From Arachnopeziza araneosa (lineage: Eukaryota > Ascomycota > Leotiomycetes > Helotiales > Arachnopezizaceae), in assembly GCA_003988855.1 (NCBI GenBank), contig QYAI01000009.1, forward strand, positions 124,001 to 188,000: 64,000 bases of DNA, read 5' to 3'. This document shows positions 44,301 to 56,306 of this stretch, piece after piece (position 1 is the first letter of the stretch; each line of letters opens with the position of its first letter). The notes beneath the pieces are model-generated. The model was not told the origin of the DNA. It ran no database searches and was given only the letters and a program-made list of their open reading frames with translations. A program made the position numbers and the translations under genes.

Positions 44301-47204
44301 CTGGCCGTGCTTGCTCGTCTCAAGGTTCCTGAACTACCCTTACGTTTTCTGCTTCCCGAAGCTGTTGACCTGATTGGTTGGAGTTGAGTGAGATGTTCTT
44401 GAGCCTCCTCAATCTCGTCTCCCTTTTCATCGTGGTCTTCAATTATTGTGGACGAATCACTGGAGGCAAGCTCGGATTCCGCCGACTGATCTTGGTTGCT
44501 TGCAGTCTTGATGAGGTTCGAGACCTCTCCTTTCATAGCCATGAGTTGATTATAAGTACCTCGTTCAATGATCTTTCCATCTCTGATCAGGCAAATAAAA
44601 TCAGCCTCTGTAAGCACGGAAATTGAATTGGTGGCCAGAACTCTTGTTTTTCCCGACAGTAAACCATTGGGCCCGAGAACGTTCTCAATCAAGTGTCGGC
44701 CAACATGTTGATCAACTGCAGACAGACAGTCGTCTAGTAGATAGACATCTGCTCTGGCATAGACAGCGCGTGCTAAAGTCAATCGTGCCTTCTGTCCACC
44801 ACTCAGGGATATTCCACGCTCACCAACTTCTGTATCATCACCGTCAGGCAATTGAGCAAAATCTTCAATCAATGCGCAAGCCTTCACAGTTTTGTCGTAA
44901 AACACTGGGTCATAGCGGTGACCAAATAGGATGTTTTCCTTGACACTGGCATTCATGACCCAAGGTTGTTGAGCAACATACGCAGTCTGACCATGTATTA
45001 CCACTTGACCCTTGACTTTCCATAGATCACCCAAAAGTGCTTGAAGGAATGATGATTTCCCAGCCCCAACACGGCCAACAATACATGTTAGTTCACCTTT
45101 TGCTGCTGAGAAATTGATATCCTCGAGAGCATTTCGGTCAAGATGTCTGTCCCAAGAGAATGTTCCATCTTTGACAGATATGGTTTCATCACCATTCTCT
45201 TCGACGGCCCCTCTGAGGATGACGGCATCATCCTGAAGCTCTTCAGCGGTGAAGAAAGCTGTCAAACGGCTGACAGCAACCGAAGCCTCAATGATAGACG
45301 TAATAACCATAGGCAAGATTGCCAATGGAAATGTAAGAAGATTAAACAGGGTCAAGGCCGGGAATACAATTGATGTAGTCAATGGCTCCTTGGAAGTAAG
45401 AACAAAGACAGTAAAAGTTGAGCAAGATACCAAGAATGGTGTGGTCGACCATGTGAAGTTGGCGACCGATTGAGCAGCTCCAATTTTTCGAAGCGTCTTG
45501 AGTTCCTGATCATTTCGGACATAGTTTAGCTTCTGCATGAAAGCACTTCCCCAGGCATATAGCTTGATGCTCTTCATGTTGTTCACGATCTCAGCAATGA
45601 GCCTGGTTCTTGAATCCTGTGATCACTATCAGTTTCTCAATCCTAAAGGCACTTCGATGTGCATACCTTGTTCTTCATCTGCTCTTTTTGTAGAGTTTTC
45701 ATCAGTCTGGCAATAAGCCCATTAATAGGAATCATCAACATCATAGCTCCCACACCAGCGAGCATGCTAAGTCCAACAAGTTGGTACAAGCTTAACATAC
45801 ACAGGATAATCTGATATGGCGCACTCCATAGCTGTTGGCCGTATTGCGTTAGATCTTGCAACCTCTGTGTATCCACTGCCATATAATTAACAATATCTCC
45901 CGTTGACTTAGAAGCTCGTCCTTCATTAGAAAGCTTCAAACTCTTTCCATAAATTGCCGCTGTCAGAGCCGTCTTGATTCTCATCCCAGTCTCAAATGCT
46001 CTTTGGAAGTACTGATGCAAAGCCATGGTTTGGCCAACGGAGACAGCAAACATAGCCAATGCAATAGCTGCCCCTTTGATCACTGGTTGAGGTTCATTCC
46101 CAGAAGCATATGATTCCACGAATTGAATGAGAAGTCTCAACAATTGCGGCTGTACAAATGCCAGAGAATCACTTGCCACCTTGAAACAACTGCCTCTAAA
46201 GTACGGGCCGCTAAACGCTCTGAAGATCGCCATCCAGAGACTCGGGCTCTTTTTCTCTAGTTCGTAATCCCATGCATTCATAAAAGCGTCTCCTGTTGAT
46301 TTGGTTGTGTCCCTCTTGGCTAGATTCCAAAGGTCATCCTCAGTCAAAAACTTCTTGTAGCCATACCGCATCATGGGAGTCATCCAGCTAAATGTAAGTA
46401 TAGAAAAAATGGTTGCATATTCGATCGGGCATTCTTCTTCATCAGCGATCTGGTGGTAAGCACTCTTCTTTTTTGGAACGAGCCATTCGAGAGCAAATTC
46501 AACCCAGGCAAGGCCAAATCCTACGCAATAGAGGATGAAGTATGCAAGGTGCTGAATGTAGATTTGCTGAGAGATCAGAGACCGCAACTTTACACTCCAT
46601 GCAATAAGTATGAATAGCCAATAAAATAATACCACCCCATTTGGATTTCGCAAACGCGTATGTTCGAGCCATTGAATCGAAAATATAACCCCCAGACTCA
46701 GTATAGTCAACATGCTCGTCAGAAATCGGAAATCGCCCGCCCATACATCAGGATAACTGAGAATCTGTAGAACGAGTTGTGCGGTTACCGACGCAGCAAT
46801 TGCTGTTATAAGGGCCTATGCAATTCAAGATTAGCTCCAATATCACCAAACCGAGCTCCCAACGCTTCACCGCCGAGAATAATTTCGCATACCTGCTTCG
46901 CCCAAAAATGCCAATCTTTTTCCACATCACTCTTTGTTTTCCTCCTCACGAGCCACCATATAACTACTACACCGAACAGGATGCCATAGACCGCCACACT
47001 AGAGACCCAGACGTCCATAAAACATGGCGTGAAATCATATCTGAATGGACTTAGCGGGCCCCAACCCTCTTTGTTACCACAGAACGGCTGCCTCCGCACA
47101 CTCTCCGCAGTCAAATAGTTGTACCCTACGAGCTGTGTCTGCGAATGGAAGCCGGAGAAAGAGCCTGTGGAATAGAGCGGGCTTTGCGCCATGCCCTGGG
47201 GCAT
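41384..47204 (-). CDS. ABC transporter, ABCC/MRP subfamily (Ycf1/Bpt1-like)
   Basis: Full-length vacuolar-type ABCC transporter, whose family moves glutathione conjugates, metals or drugs into the vacuole. Twelve exons (first 46893-47204, last 41384-41729) encode 1541 aa, close to yeast Ycf1. Architecture: N-terminal TMD0 helices, linker, TMD1 (SPSLWMAIFRAFSGPYF onward), NBD1, TMD2 and NBD2. NBD1 has Walker A GRVGAGKSS (about residue 667), signature LSGGQKARLTLARA and Walker B DVYLLDD, with Asp in place of the catalytic Glu, as usual for ABCC. NBD2 has Walker A GRTGAGKSS (about 1325), LSQGQRQLVSLARALL and canonical ILVLDEA. The 22-nt exon 8 (43227-43248) is needed to read SDIYRVDE. The fifth splice gives IGGNVWLKQWAE. 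A basic Ser-rich stretch after NBD1 (SGSRKRKGSSGTLRRAS) resembles the R-region phosphorylated in Ycf1. Confidence 0.95.
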
Positions 47205-49082
47205 TCTGAAGGCTGGAGGGGAACCAGTGCAGAATGGAGATGCGAAACTTCAAAGAGTGTGCAGTTGGTCGTAGGAGTACGTTGTCTTCTCGATTTAATT
47301 ATTTGATGGGATGAATGTTGGATGCTTTTGGTCCCCGGGCCAAATGATAGCTATCTAAAGAATTGTCTGGCTGCGTTATGTCAGTGCGGAAAGATGCCTA
47401 GCTTCCTAATCCTAGTCCATTCTACTTTCATTATTACACAGCACAGCAAAGACTTTATCCTGTGTAATCAATTATTTCATTTACTATTGTATATCATGAA
47501 TTCGACTATAATTTGTGCCAATTTATATCGATTATCTCTTTCTTTTGAGATTTTGGAGAGTCGTGTAGACAAAACTTACCCAGAACTATGTTCTGACTAA
47601 CCCCCACTTCTGGTTCGGGTCCAGAATCCCTACAGATTCAATGCAGAACGCTTAATCCGTGTCTTTGATTGGGACGTCATCGTTCAGGCCTCTCCTGCCA
47701 TGTGCAGCGTAGAGGAGGCCAAGTATAGGCTTCATGGATTCCGTTTTGTGAACAATAAGTCTCCTAGAGTCATTTGAAAGACCACTTACAACCCGAGGAG
47801 TGTCCAAAAGATGTTGCTCAAGGCAGATCCAGTCCACCTGCCTGGACTTCCACAATGACAGAACCAGTTCAAAAATCGCCTGTATCTCCTATGCAACCTT
47901 TGAGAATAATACCCCCCTTATACCCGATCAGAGCTCTTAAAGCTATTCATTTGGTCTTCTCTTCATTCTTCTTTCATCACCTCCTCTCATCATGGCTATT
48001 CGTTTCTTATATCTCAACCTCACATCTCAGCCTCATATAAACCTGGACTTTCAATGGTTTGATTAGAGGATCACAATATATTTCTTGCCGTCTGCCTTAA
48101 CGCCTTGGACTTTACAATAACATCTACTTTGGCTTAAGATGGATGCTATCTATCAATTCCCTTGTTGAAATTAGACTCTTTAGTCCGTACGGCAAGATGG
48201 AAAATTATACGCGACGGATTGAAGTAAGGAGAGCTGGGTCGTGGAATTCAAGCAAATGAATGACTATGGAAGTCCAGGGTAAGCCCAATGGCAAGATCAA
48301 CTCAAAGGTACATCGGAGCTCACCTAGAAGTTTCCTTGAAGTCAAATTAGGGTCATATTGTTGCTTAGACAAGCACAGGGTCTTTCATCGCCTTGCATTG
48401 ATAAGACGCATTCTAGTGTTACAATGATCTAAGGCTATTTACTAATTCAAGATGAAAACCTTTATAATATTGAGAAAATATCAAACGTAGGGGCTATCAA
48501 CATTATAATCCAAACATGTTTCGCGAAGCACTAGCTGTATTTTGTTAAAACTAGACCCAAATTTCGAGGACTTTATGACCAAAAACTAGTGCTTAAAACT
48601 TATAAAGATCATTTGTTTTGCTAGGTGTTGACGACTGTTCCCTGAAGCTCTTCACAGTCAGGGTTTGCATTACAAAAATATGTCACATGATGCAGTAGAG
48701 GAGCGATTCATAACACGTCTTAATTTGCTAGAAACAAACATTAGGAATTCTTCAGAAGGTGCTAGGAGCAATGTGTGAGAAAGACAAAGACGGTCTGTTA
48801 GACTGCTGTCTAAATTAGACACATCATTAGTCTAAATCCCATCTGATCCATTCCATTTGTATGCCAGTCGAGGAAGGAAGAAAAGCCCATAAAACTCCTA
48901 TCGGTCAGTGAAGACTGCACAGTGAAAAGTCTCAGCCAATAGGAAGAGCAAAGAGCTGTAAAATTTCCATACATGAAGAGGAGTCGAAGTCGTCAATCGT
49001 ATGCAGGGTATAATCGTATCGAAGTCCTTAAACACCTCGAAATCCTGCAGTAAAAAGCCACCCGACAGAAGATGCAACTTTT
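47205..49082. other. AT-rich gene-free region
   Basis: 1.9 kb holding the ABC transporter promoter and the 3' side of the bHLH gene. The stretch from about 48100 to 48700 is AT-rich with many stops; it might be old repeat DNA, but I see no terminal repeats or transposase remnants. Confidence 0.45.
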
Positions 49083-49922
49083 CTAATTGTCGCCAGATCC
49101 ATCTTCCTTCTTGGGATTCAGACCAGCACTCTGACAAGTCTTCTTCCAGGTCTCGACCTCTCTCCAAGCACGCTCACATTCCGCCTTCAATTTATCGTTG
49201 CTAGCACTAAGCTCAGCAATTGCCTGCTCAGTGAGGAGCTTCTCGAGAGTCCATTTTTCAATATTCTGTGTCTCGTTCTCCTTTAGCTGTGTGATAAATT
49301 GAACCGCACGTTGCAGGATTGAGCCCTTGTTCTTCTCGCAACCAGGAACAATCTTAGCCAGCTCATTGATCCCTTCGTTGATGGTTTCACGACGACGTCT
49401 CTCGACTACGTGGCTGTCAGTGTTTATCTAAAGACCATATTCCAAATTGTACATACCTTCTTTGTGGTTATCCTTGCGGACTTTGTGCCATTCCTCCGAA
49501 CCAACGGCGGGCTTACTCGAACCTCTGCCAGGAGTAGAGTTTTCCAAATAGCTATCCTGAACTTGACTGTTATCCATAAAGGACTCTTGGTTGCGATCAG
49601 TATCTGAACCTTGAGTGAATGAGACGTCGGTAGGTTGGGGGACGTTCATGCCGGGATAGATTCCTGCCAAAGCAGCAGCAGCTGTAGAAGCATGTTCCGC
49701 CGAACCGTTATGGGTAGCTTGGTGAAGCGAGCTGAAGTCGTGAAGGGCTTCAACACCATCTTTATTACCAGCCACATTCGGGGATACACGCTTATTACCA
49801 CGTCTCGTGTCATCAGCTGATTCAGATTCGCGCTTTCGCTTTTGCGCTGTACCAACTTCCTCTCCACGCATGGCATTTGCAACCTCTTGCAGACCCGAGT
49901 GTTCAAGATCCATGTCAGCCAT
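49083..49922 (-). CDS. CBF1: bHLH transcription factor, Cbf1-like
   Basis: Basic helix-loop-helix protein of the Cbf1 (CPF1) group, which binds RTCACRTG E-boxes and in yeasts controls sulphur-amino-acid genes and centromere function. Two exons (49457-49922 and 49083-49405; intron 49406-49456) encode 262 aa. The ATG at 49922 (MADMDLEHSGLQE) is chosen because upstream in-frame codons lack an ATG. The N-terminal half is low-complexity, with a basic patch (QKRKRESES). The bHLH spans about residues 140-200. The basic region HKVRKDNHKEVERRRRE crosses the splice and keeps the His/Glu/Arg residues that read E-boxes; helix 1 and helix 2 are TINEGINELAKIVPGCEKNK and GSILQRAVQFITQLKENE. A leucine-zipper-like helix (IEKWTLEKLLTEQAIAEL, then WREVETWKKTCQ) follows. 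CACGTG occurs upstream at 50233-50238, allowing autoregulation. Confidence 0.92.
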
Positions 49923-51675
49923 TTCGATTAAGAAAAACAAGTCGTGATAATCCGGACGATATGATTCGCAGAAGCAGGATGATTTGGTTCCGGAGGCGCA
50001 GATGACCTCGAGGGGTTGATAGGTAGATTTAAGGCTGAAGGTTCGCTTTAGGAGTGGAAGGTGACGTGTCTACCGAGGTTTGCACAAGTACAACGAGTAG
50101 TAGTGAATCAGTGGAATGCTCTCTTGATTCGCGCCGAAGGAGATCTCGAAACGCTCCGCTGCAGTAGTTTCTCCAGTTGCGCCGCTGAGACGAACGTTTT
50201 TGTGCCCTTCGAGGTCGTACCTACAAGGTCAGCACGTGTCATTGCAGCTGAAGTGCCACGGATGGATTGGACTGTTGAGAGAGAGGGAAAAATGTCATTT
50301 GATTTTGAAGCTGCCGTCTGTTCGACAGGACATTGCAACGACGCGCTGGCGAGGTACAAAAACAAGGCGATGCGATGGCGCAAATAATCACATTGTTTGA
50401 CTTATCGACGCAGCACAGGATAATCCATCTCTGCAAAGCGTGATGTGACAAGGAAGGGAGGAAGCAGTCCAGTGTTTGCAATCTGGTGACAGACTGACGA
50501 GGTGCGAGTTGTAGGTCGAGCGACGGCCAGGTGCGGTCATGTCCGGGTATTGGAGCACCTAACGAGACATCGTGACCTGAGAAGGATCGCGTGGAAAGGC
50601 AGTTTCTGAGACTTGAACGTTCCACAAAGACATTGAGTTGGGTGCATGTTACGTGAGAAAAGGAGGCCCAAATAGTGACAAATATTTGGGCTCAGAGTAT
50701 AAGAGGTCCTGCAAGCAATTTTCCGGTACATACCTGGTGCTATTTTGTTATCTCTCCTCCTGACCCGAGTGGCACCAAAGGTTGCGACGCGACGTCGTCG
50801 AGTGATATTGCTGCAACGCGCCGATCTGCACCAGTCGCAGGAAGTCGAGATTCGCTGTAATATCAAGACGAGGTCTGATAGAACAAATGCCTGGATGGAT
50901 CCGATGTTTTCTACGATAATCCGACGCAGAATCGATGGGGGTTGAGTATGGGGTGCAAGTCAGCAGACACAAAGTCACGCTCCTTGGGATCTGATCACGA
51001 GGAGCGAGTAACGACCGTGAATTGGTCGAATGGAACGCAGAGGGACCAGGATGGAAGAAGAGGATTGAAAGGGTTGTATCGATCGACAGAACACCCTCTT
51101 TCAAGATCGAGGAGGTTGGCTTAGCCCTTGATATTGAAAGAAGAGGAGGAGATTTCACGTGCGGGAAAAGTCATGTGTGAGATTTCAATGGCCGTGGGAG
51201 ACTAGACCGGATCAGGCTTAGGTACTGCCGTCTCTTTTACCGGTTGCGTTGATGATCCTTATCGATGGCCAGAGCAGGCCGATGATGTTCCGATGTTCCG
51301 ATGTTCCGCTGTCCGACTGCTGTCGTTGCTTGGAGATGGATTAGAATAGATGGGTGAGGGATGGCAATATATTCTCTCGTGATGATTGATTGTGCTTAAC
51401 TAGACCACTCGTTTGATTCTTGACGTGCTTCCCGTCACTCGTGCGTCCACTCCCGACGGTGAACGCCTCAGCAGGCCCGGAGACTACCAGCAAGCTGCTC
51501 CAGGAGCTCATCTCGAGCTCGATTGCTGCCACCGCTCCCGACTCAACAACAAGCAACTCCCGTGGTCCATCTCAAGACAGAACAGCCACCCGGGCTTCTC
51601 GGATCAGTAGAGCGCTTCTCTCCTGGCCTTTTCCACTCTCACCCGCAGCGCCATACCCCGCCGCCACATACAGCA
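49923..51675. promoter_or_regulatory. Divergent region between CBF1-like and GID9 genes, with two CACGTG E-boxes
   Basis: 1.75 kb between divergent starts. CACGTG occurs at 50233-50238 (GCACGTGT) and 51156-51161 (TTCACGTGCG), candidate bHLH sites. A triplicated CGATGTTC unit is at about 51280-51307. No gene recognised. Confidence 0.5.
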
Positions 51676-53013
51676 ATGGCAGATCACATAACCTCCAAGC
51701 TCAACCCAGATACCCACCTCATCCTCGACCAACCACTTCTCCGTCTCCCACTCGAGCTTTTACGCAAGAACTTCAAGGTCGCTCACTTCCATGTCGAGAA
51801 AGAATCCACCGCCGTCAAGACAGCCCTCAAAGACACCACGTCCGCCTCTCTAAATGCCTCCTCGTCACCCGATGAAGTCCTCAAGTCGGTTGATTCGATG
51901 CTCGCGCGTATGCGTGGACTAAAACGCAAGCTTCAGGCTTGTTCGGAAGAAGAGACTCGCTTGCACCAGCATTCCCAAGCACGAATCCGGCATCTAGGAG
52001 AACTTTATGCAATGCATAGTTTAGATGATGTCAAGTATGAACAGTGGTCTCGCATACGACTCGACAGGCTGCTTGTTGATTATCTGCTCCGGAATGGCTA
52101 CAAAGAGAGTGCGGTAGCGTTGGCAAAAGAAAAAGGTATTGAGGATTTGGTGGATGTTGAGACTTTTGTACAAATGAGTAGAATACGAGAGTCTCTACAG
52201 AATGGACGAGTCATGGAAGCGTTGGCTTGGTGTAACGAGAATAAGAAAGAACTCAGAAAGATGGAGGTAAAGTATCTTCTGCATGCATAATCACAATGCT
52301 AACGGTAAACAGAGTAAACTCGAATTTATGCTCCGCTTTCAACAATACATCGAGCTTGTCCGCACACGAGATATATCCAAGCTTCTAGAATCGATAGCAC
52401 ACGCAAAGAAGTACCTCTATCCCTACCGCGATTTATACCCCAAAGAAGTGCAACAGGCGTGTGGTTTGCTAGCTTTTCAACCAGGGACGAGGGCTGAAGC
52501 CTATAGCGTACGTAAAGTTTTAAAAAATATTCCAATGTATGAACTCTGAATCTCGAATAGGAACTATATTCCCAGTCTCGATGGAATACTCTTGCGGAGC
52601 TTTTTATGCAAACTCACCATGAGCTACTGTCGCTTCCATCAGTACCGCTTTTGCACATCGCCTTGTCTGCCGGTCTTTCAGCGCTCAAAACCCCTGCCTG
52701 CCACTCCTCTCACAACCGCCCAAATAACACTTCGACATCCATCTCTCCAACCTCCTCGTCCTCACTCACCACATCAGTCTGTCCTATATGCTCCACCGAA
52801 CTAAACGACCTGGCAAGAAATGTGCCTTATGCACACCACACCAAGAGTCATGTGGAAACCGACTTGGTGCTTTTACCGAATAGCTGCGTGTATGGGAGAG
52901 AAAGACTTGAAGAATATAGCCAGAAAGCAGGACTTTCCAAAGATTACGTCAAGGATTTGAGAAATGGGGAGATATTCGATGAAAAGTCTTTAAAGAAGGT
53001 GTTTATCTCGTAA
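51676..53013 (+). CDS. FYV10: GID/CTLH E3 ligase subunit Gid9 (Fyv10, MAEA homologue)
   Basis: RING-type subunit of the GID/CTLH ubiquitin ligase, which in yeast degrades gluconeogenic enzymes after glucose addition. Three exons (51676-52266, 52313-52507, 52561-53013) encode 412 aa. Domain order: N-terminal helical region with DQPLLRLPLELLRKNFK; LisH around residues 115-150 (WSRIRLDRLLVDYLLRNGY); CTLH from about 156 (VETFVQMSRIRESLQNGRVM, then ALAWCNENKKELRKMES across the first splice); CRA (YPKEVQQACGLLAF); and the C-terminal degenerate RING starting CPICSTELNDL with HHTKSHVETD and LLPNSCVYGRE. It ends DEKSLKKVFIS, matching the usual family end. The intron at 52267-52312 ends AACAG; using the AG two bases later would give a stop, so the acceptor is fixed. 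Confidence 0.95.
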
Positions 53014-54680
53014 CTGAGAACACCATAGAATATGGAACACAAGAATATCCTCAAAATAAAGAGACTGTTTACTGCCCTTACCTCCTAAAATACGGGATGA
53101 TACGTGAGCTCCTTTCTTCCGTTTACTCTTCAGTGGTTTGTAACTCAAACGAGAAAGTCATTCTTCCAGTTTCAAGAGATCTTTTCATTCAATCATTATA
53201 TAGCATTGCAACCTCATGGCAAAACTCTCTCGCCTCTTATCTCACAAGAATAAGGTACTAAATCATCGCGATATTACCCGTTTTGACTACCCTGAGTCTG
53301 AAATGGAATATCATAGTAAATAATGCTAACCTGTAGGTTAGCTTCAATTCCTTGAGTCCGTATAAGCAGAATACAAATCAACCATCACCGCTCTTTGACC
53401 AGAATGATGGGGATGCAGTGGACATATCTAGAGAGGAGGAAGAGAAGGAGAGGCTCTCACAGACCACGGTTCCAGGTGAAGAAGATATGCAAGAGAAGCA
53501 CAAGCACAAGCTATGTTTAATCAGGCTTTGGCGGATCATCTCGTGGTCATGAAACCGTGCAGGGATACAGAATATCAATATTCGGATGTTATGAAAATGA
53601 AAATACAAAGGACAAAATCATGTCGAAAGGGCTTTCCGAGCTGCGCAATATGATTAATTCAATACCCCGCTTCGAACCACGTTCAAGGGAATTCGAACCA
53701 GAGAGGGCGATTCAGCGGCACATGAAAGTCTTCCGACTACCGTGGACAGCATCCGGAGTGCTAGGCTAGAAGCCGACGGCTTTAAGCACGTTTCGATACT
53801 TGTCCGAGTAATGCCCAACTACCACCTAGATTAGAGAGATAGATCACACGGTTCCCGGGTGCTCTAGTACTACTTTCTTCATTCGTTAATGTGTCGCCTC
53901 CTCTTCCTGGGCCGATGGGCTGTGCTATTTCCGGGGCAATCTCGATATGCATCTACTTCAAGAATGAGATGCTAGCACTATTCAAGAAGATTTGAAGGCT
54001 AGTAAGATGGTGAGATCCCTATTTTACTTTCCTGACCTTAAGGAAGGAAAGGAAACATACAAGTTGTAGACTGCCATCAACTAACATCCGAGCACAAGTG
54101 TGTGTCGTGCAGTTTGAAATTAATAATACAGTGTGAAGCAGTCTTGTTTTGGGACCTGTGCAACGTGTCAATTGCTGTCACGTACCTATCCACTGCATGA
54201 ACTTATCGAAGCCTTAAAGTGGCTTTGGAGCACTTCTGGACACAATAAATCTTATTTCGGTCGAATAGACTACCTGGAGGGTATCACAAAGATCATCCTG
54301 CATAAGCTTCAATACTTCTTGAAGCTATGTATGTTAACTGTGTTTTTCACAGATGATGGAAGTCCTATCCATAGTTCGGAGTCAGAAATTAAAGGCACGA
54401 AGTAGCGATTACGGGATTAGAGTTGTTGATGTTGGAAGAGAAGACCTACAAGTTGGAATTTTCGCCCTCTCCATCTTTCAAGCTACGTGGTGGTCTTTCG
54501 AATGGTACAGGATGCTTCATCAAAAGAAGTTGCACCACATCTCCCTTAAATAGGTTACTTAAACACGTCATTGTTGAAATACATACTTATAACCATATCT
54601 GGACCCCTTAATCCTCTCAGATACGCTCTAAGGGTTACATTTCCTATTACCTCATCTCAACAGCAACCACGCAACTCATC
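53014..54680. other. Gene-free region
   Basis: 1.7 kb between GID9 and the second small secreted protein gene. Only short open frames without family character; moderately AT-rich. No repeat or RNA gene recognised. Confidence 0.4.
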
Positions 54681-55107
54681 ATGCGTTTACTCCTTGCATC
54701 CACCTTGCTCTTTTCTGTCCTTACCAACATTTTCGCCTGTGTGGATTTCTGGGCCCAGGTAGAATTCTACAACTCCGGCGGCAACGCCGCAATTGATTAC
54801 AATTTGGTGGACACCGGTGTTACAAGATGTAGCGGTTCTACCATAGTCGACGATCCAGACTCTGTAGGATCCATCCAGTTGAATTGTCAATCTGGTTTCT
54901 CCGGTATGTAAACCAATTTTCACCGTCGCTCATCTACAATACTGAAATGGAGGTTTGCCAGCCGATTTCTCTTGGCAATCCACGAATCCGGTCTCTGTTG
55001 CGTATTCAGGCTTTAGCGGGACTTTCAAAACGACAGCGACTTACAATGGAGAGCCTGAATACGAGGTTTATTATTTCACTTACACAGCAAGTGTATGGGG
55101 CTGTTAA
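54681..55107 (+). CDS. Small secreted protein of unknown function
   Basis: Two exons (54681-54903 and 54953-55107; intron 54904-54952, GTATGT...GAG) encode 125 aa. A signal peptide is evident (MRLLLASTLLFSVLTNIFA, cleavage before CVDFW). The mature part has four cysteines (CVDF, TRCSG, LNCQSG and the C-terminal WGC), suggesting two disulphides. It is rich in Tyr, Ser, Thr and Gly, and the alternating pattern (TYNGEPEYEVYYFTYTASVW) looks like a beta-sandwich. The SGFSG pentapeptide occurs twice, on both sides of the splice. A second acceptor (CCAG, nine bases downstream) would remove three residues without changing frame. I know no family with these features; a secreted effector or carbohydrate-binding-like protein is possible but unproven. 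Confidence 0.7.
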
Positions 55108-55796
55108 AAACAGATCATATATCTCACAAGAGTTTTTTCTCAAAACTGCATTGACAACAAGAGTTGTGTACTAAAAATTCAAGTAGAGAAGTTGAGACGG
55201 AAATATCTGCAGCTGGAAAGTTTGGAATAGGTTAGAAAAGATAGGGAGACTAATATAAGGACTTTCAAGCTTGGCTTTACTTTACCCTGAAATTTGGATT
55301 GAGACCAAGATTTTGATGGGTAGCCATTTAAATTTTTCGCATGTCAGGTTAAAGTGCAAACAAAGGATCTCCAAAATACTTCTGATAAGGTTTTAATTTG
55401 ATATAAAACAATAATCGTTCTTGCGATCCTTCAAGCTCCCTAAATAATATTAACATAGTGCATTTCGTTACAGTGCCACATCAAAGACGCTCGTCCACTG
55501 TTCGGCCTCAACCTATAGCTTGAACTCGTTATTAAATATCGTCTGGACTTCTACACTAGAAGGTAGAGAAAGGAGGAATGAAATTTAAGATGAGAATCAA
55601 TCTAGGCTATTGTTAATGCTGAAGAGATGTTCTCCAAAAGTAGATTGTTCGGTTTTATATCACGTGTACTGTTTACGCAAGAAACCTGTCCAATGGGAAG
55701 CTCTCTGCCTACAGCACTACCTACCCAGAAATTGAAGATTTGAAGTTGCTCCACCTCTGACGATTATTGCTTAGTGGCAGGTAAAGCCATACTCAA
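55108..55796. other. Intergenic, AT-rich, with an E-box
   Basis: About 0.7 kb upstream of the PAC4-like gene. TCACGTG occurs near 55661, about 135 bp before the start codon. No gene seen. Confidence 0.45.
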
Positions 55797-56306
55797 ATGG
55801 CGACTGATATTCCTTCCATTACAGAGTCATCTTCTCCTCCTTTGGAACTATCTTTCCCACTTCCCAAAGCACCAGACACCAGAATCCACTTGAAACTCGC
55901 CATCCAAACGACATCGATTTTATTATTTCTTACGACTGCTATAAACGGCGATACCTCAGCTCCAGCTCCGCTAGGATCGTTCGTCTATGCACTTCCTGAT
56001 GTAGGTCGTGAATTGCTCAGAAGACTCAACATCCATTACTAAGAACTCCTTCAGAGAGTAAATCCTGGCCAGACCATCTCTACTCCTCTTTACTCCTACG
56101 AATCCTCACTGGAATTCACGACGCGGCTTGCGAAGCTTCTTGCACGAAAGTTAGGCAGGCCTGTCTACGTTGGAAACTCTATAAGCTTTGCAACTGCTGG
56201 CATGGGTGGAACTGTCGAGGAAGAAATGGAAGGTTTCAAAAAGGTGGTCGAAGTGGTGATGCAAGAGGTCCAGAAGGATGGGCATCATCAGGTCATTGGA
56301 ACTTGA
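55797..56306 (+). CDS. Proteasome assembly chaperone 4-like protein (Pac4/Poc4)
   Basis: Small chaperone of the 20S proteasome alpha-ring assembly. Two exons (55797-56000 and 56055-56306) encode 151 aa. The intron (56001-56054) has a GTAGGT donor, a perfect TACTAAG-type branch site and a TTCAG acceptor. Read unspliced, the frame meets a stop within this branch site, which could make the gene look broken. Splicing joins FVYALPD to RVNPGQTISTPLYSYE. Recognisable family features are IHLKLAIQTTSILLFLTTA (first beta-alpha unit), the PLYSYESSLEFTTRLAKLLA block, and RKLGRPVYVGNSISFATAGM followed by GTVEEEMEGFKKVVEVV. The start MATDIPSITESSSPP is the first in-frame ATG. The Pac4 identification rests on the TPLYxYExSxxFTTRLAKLLARK block and size; the yeast homologue is very diverged, so I leave the symbol empty. 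Confidence 0.8.

Noticed and set aside
48100..48700. AT-rich stretch as a RIP-mutated repeat
   Set aside because: High AT content alone is not evidence; no second copy or recognisable element within the window.
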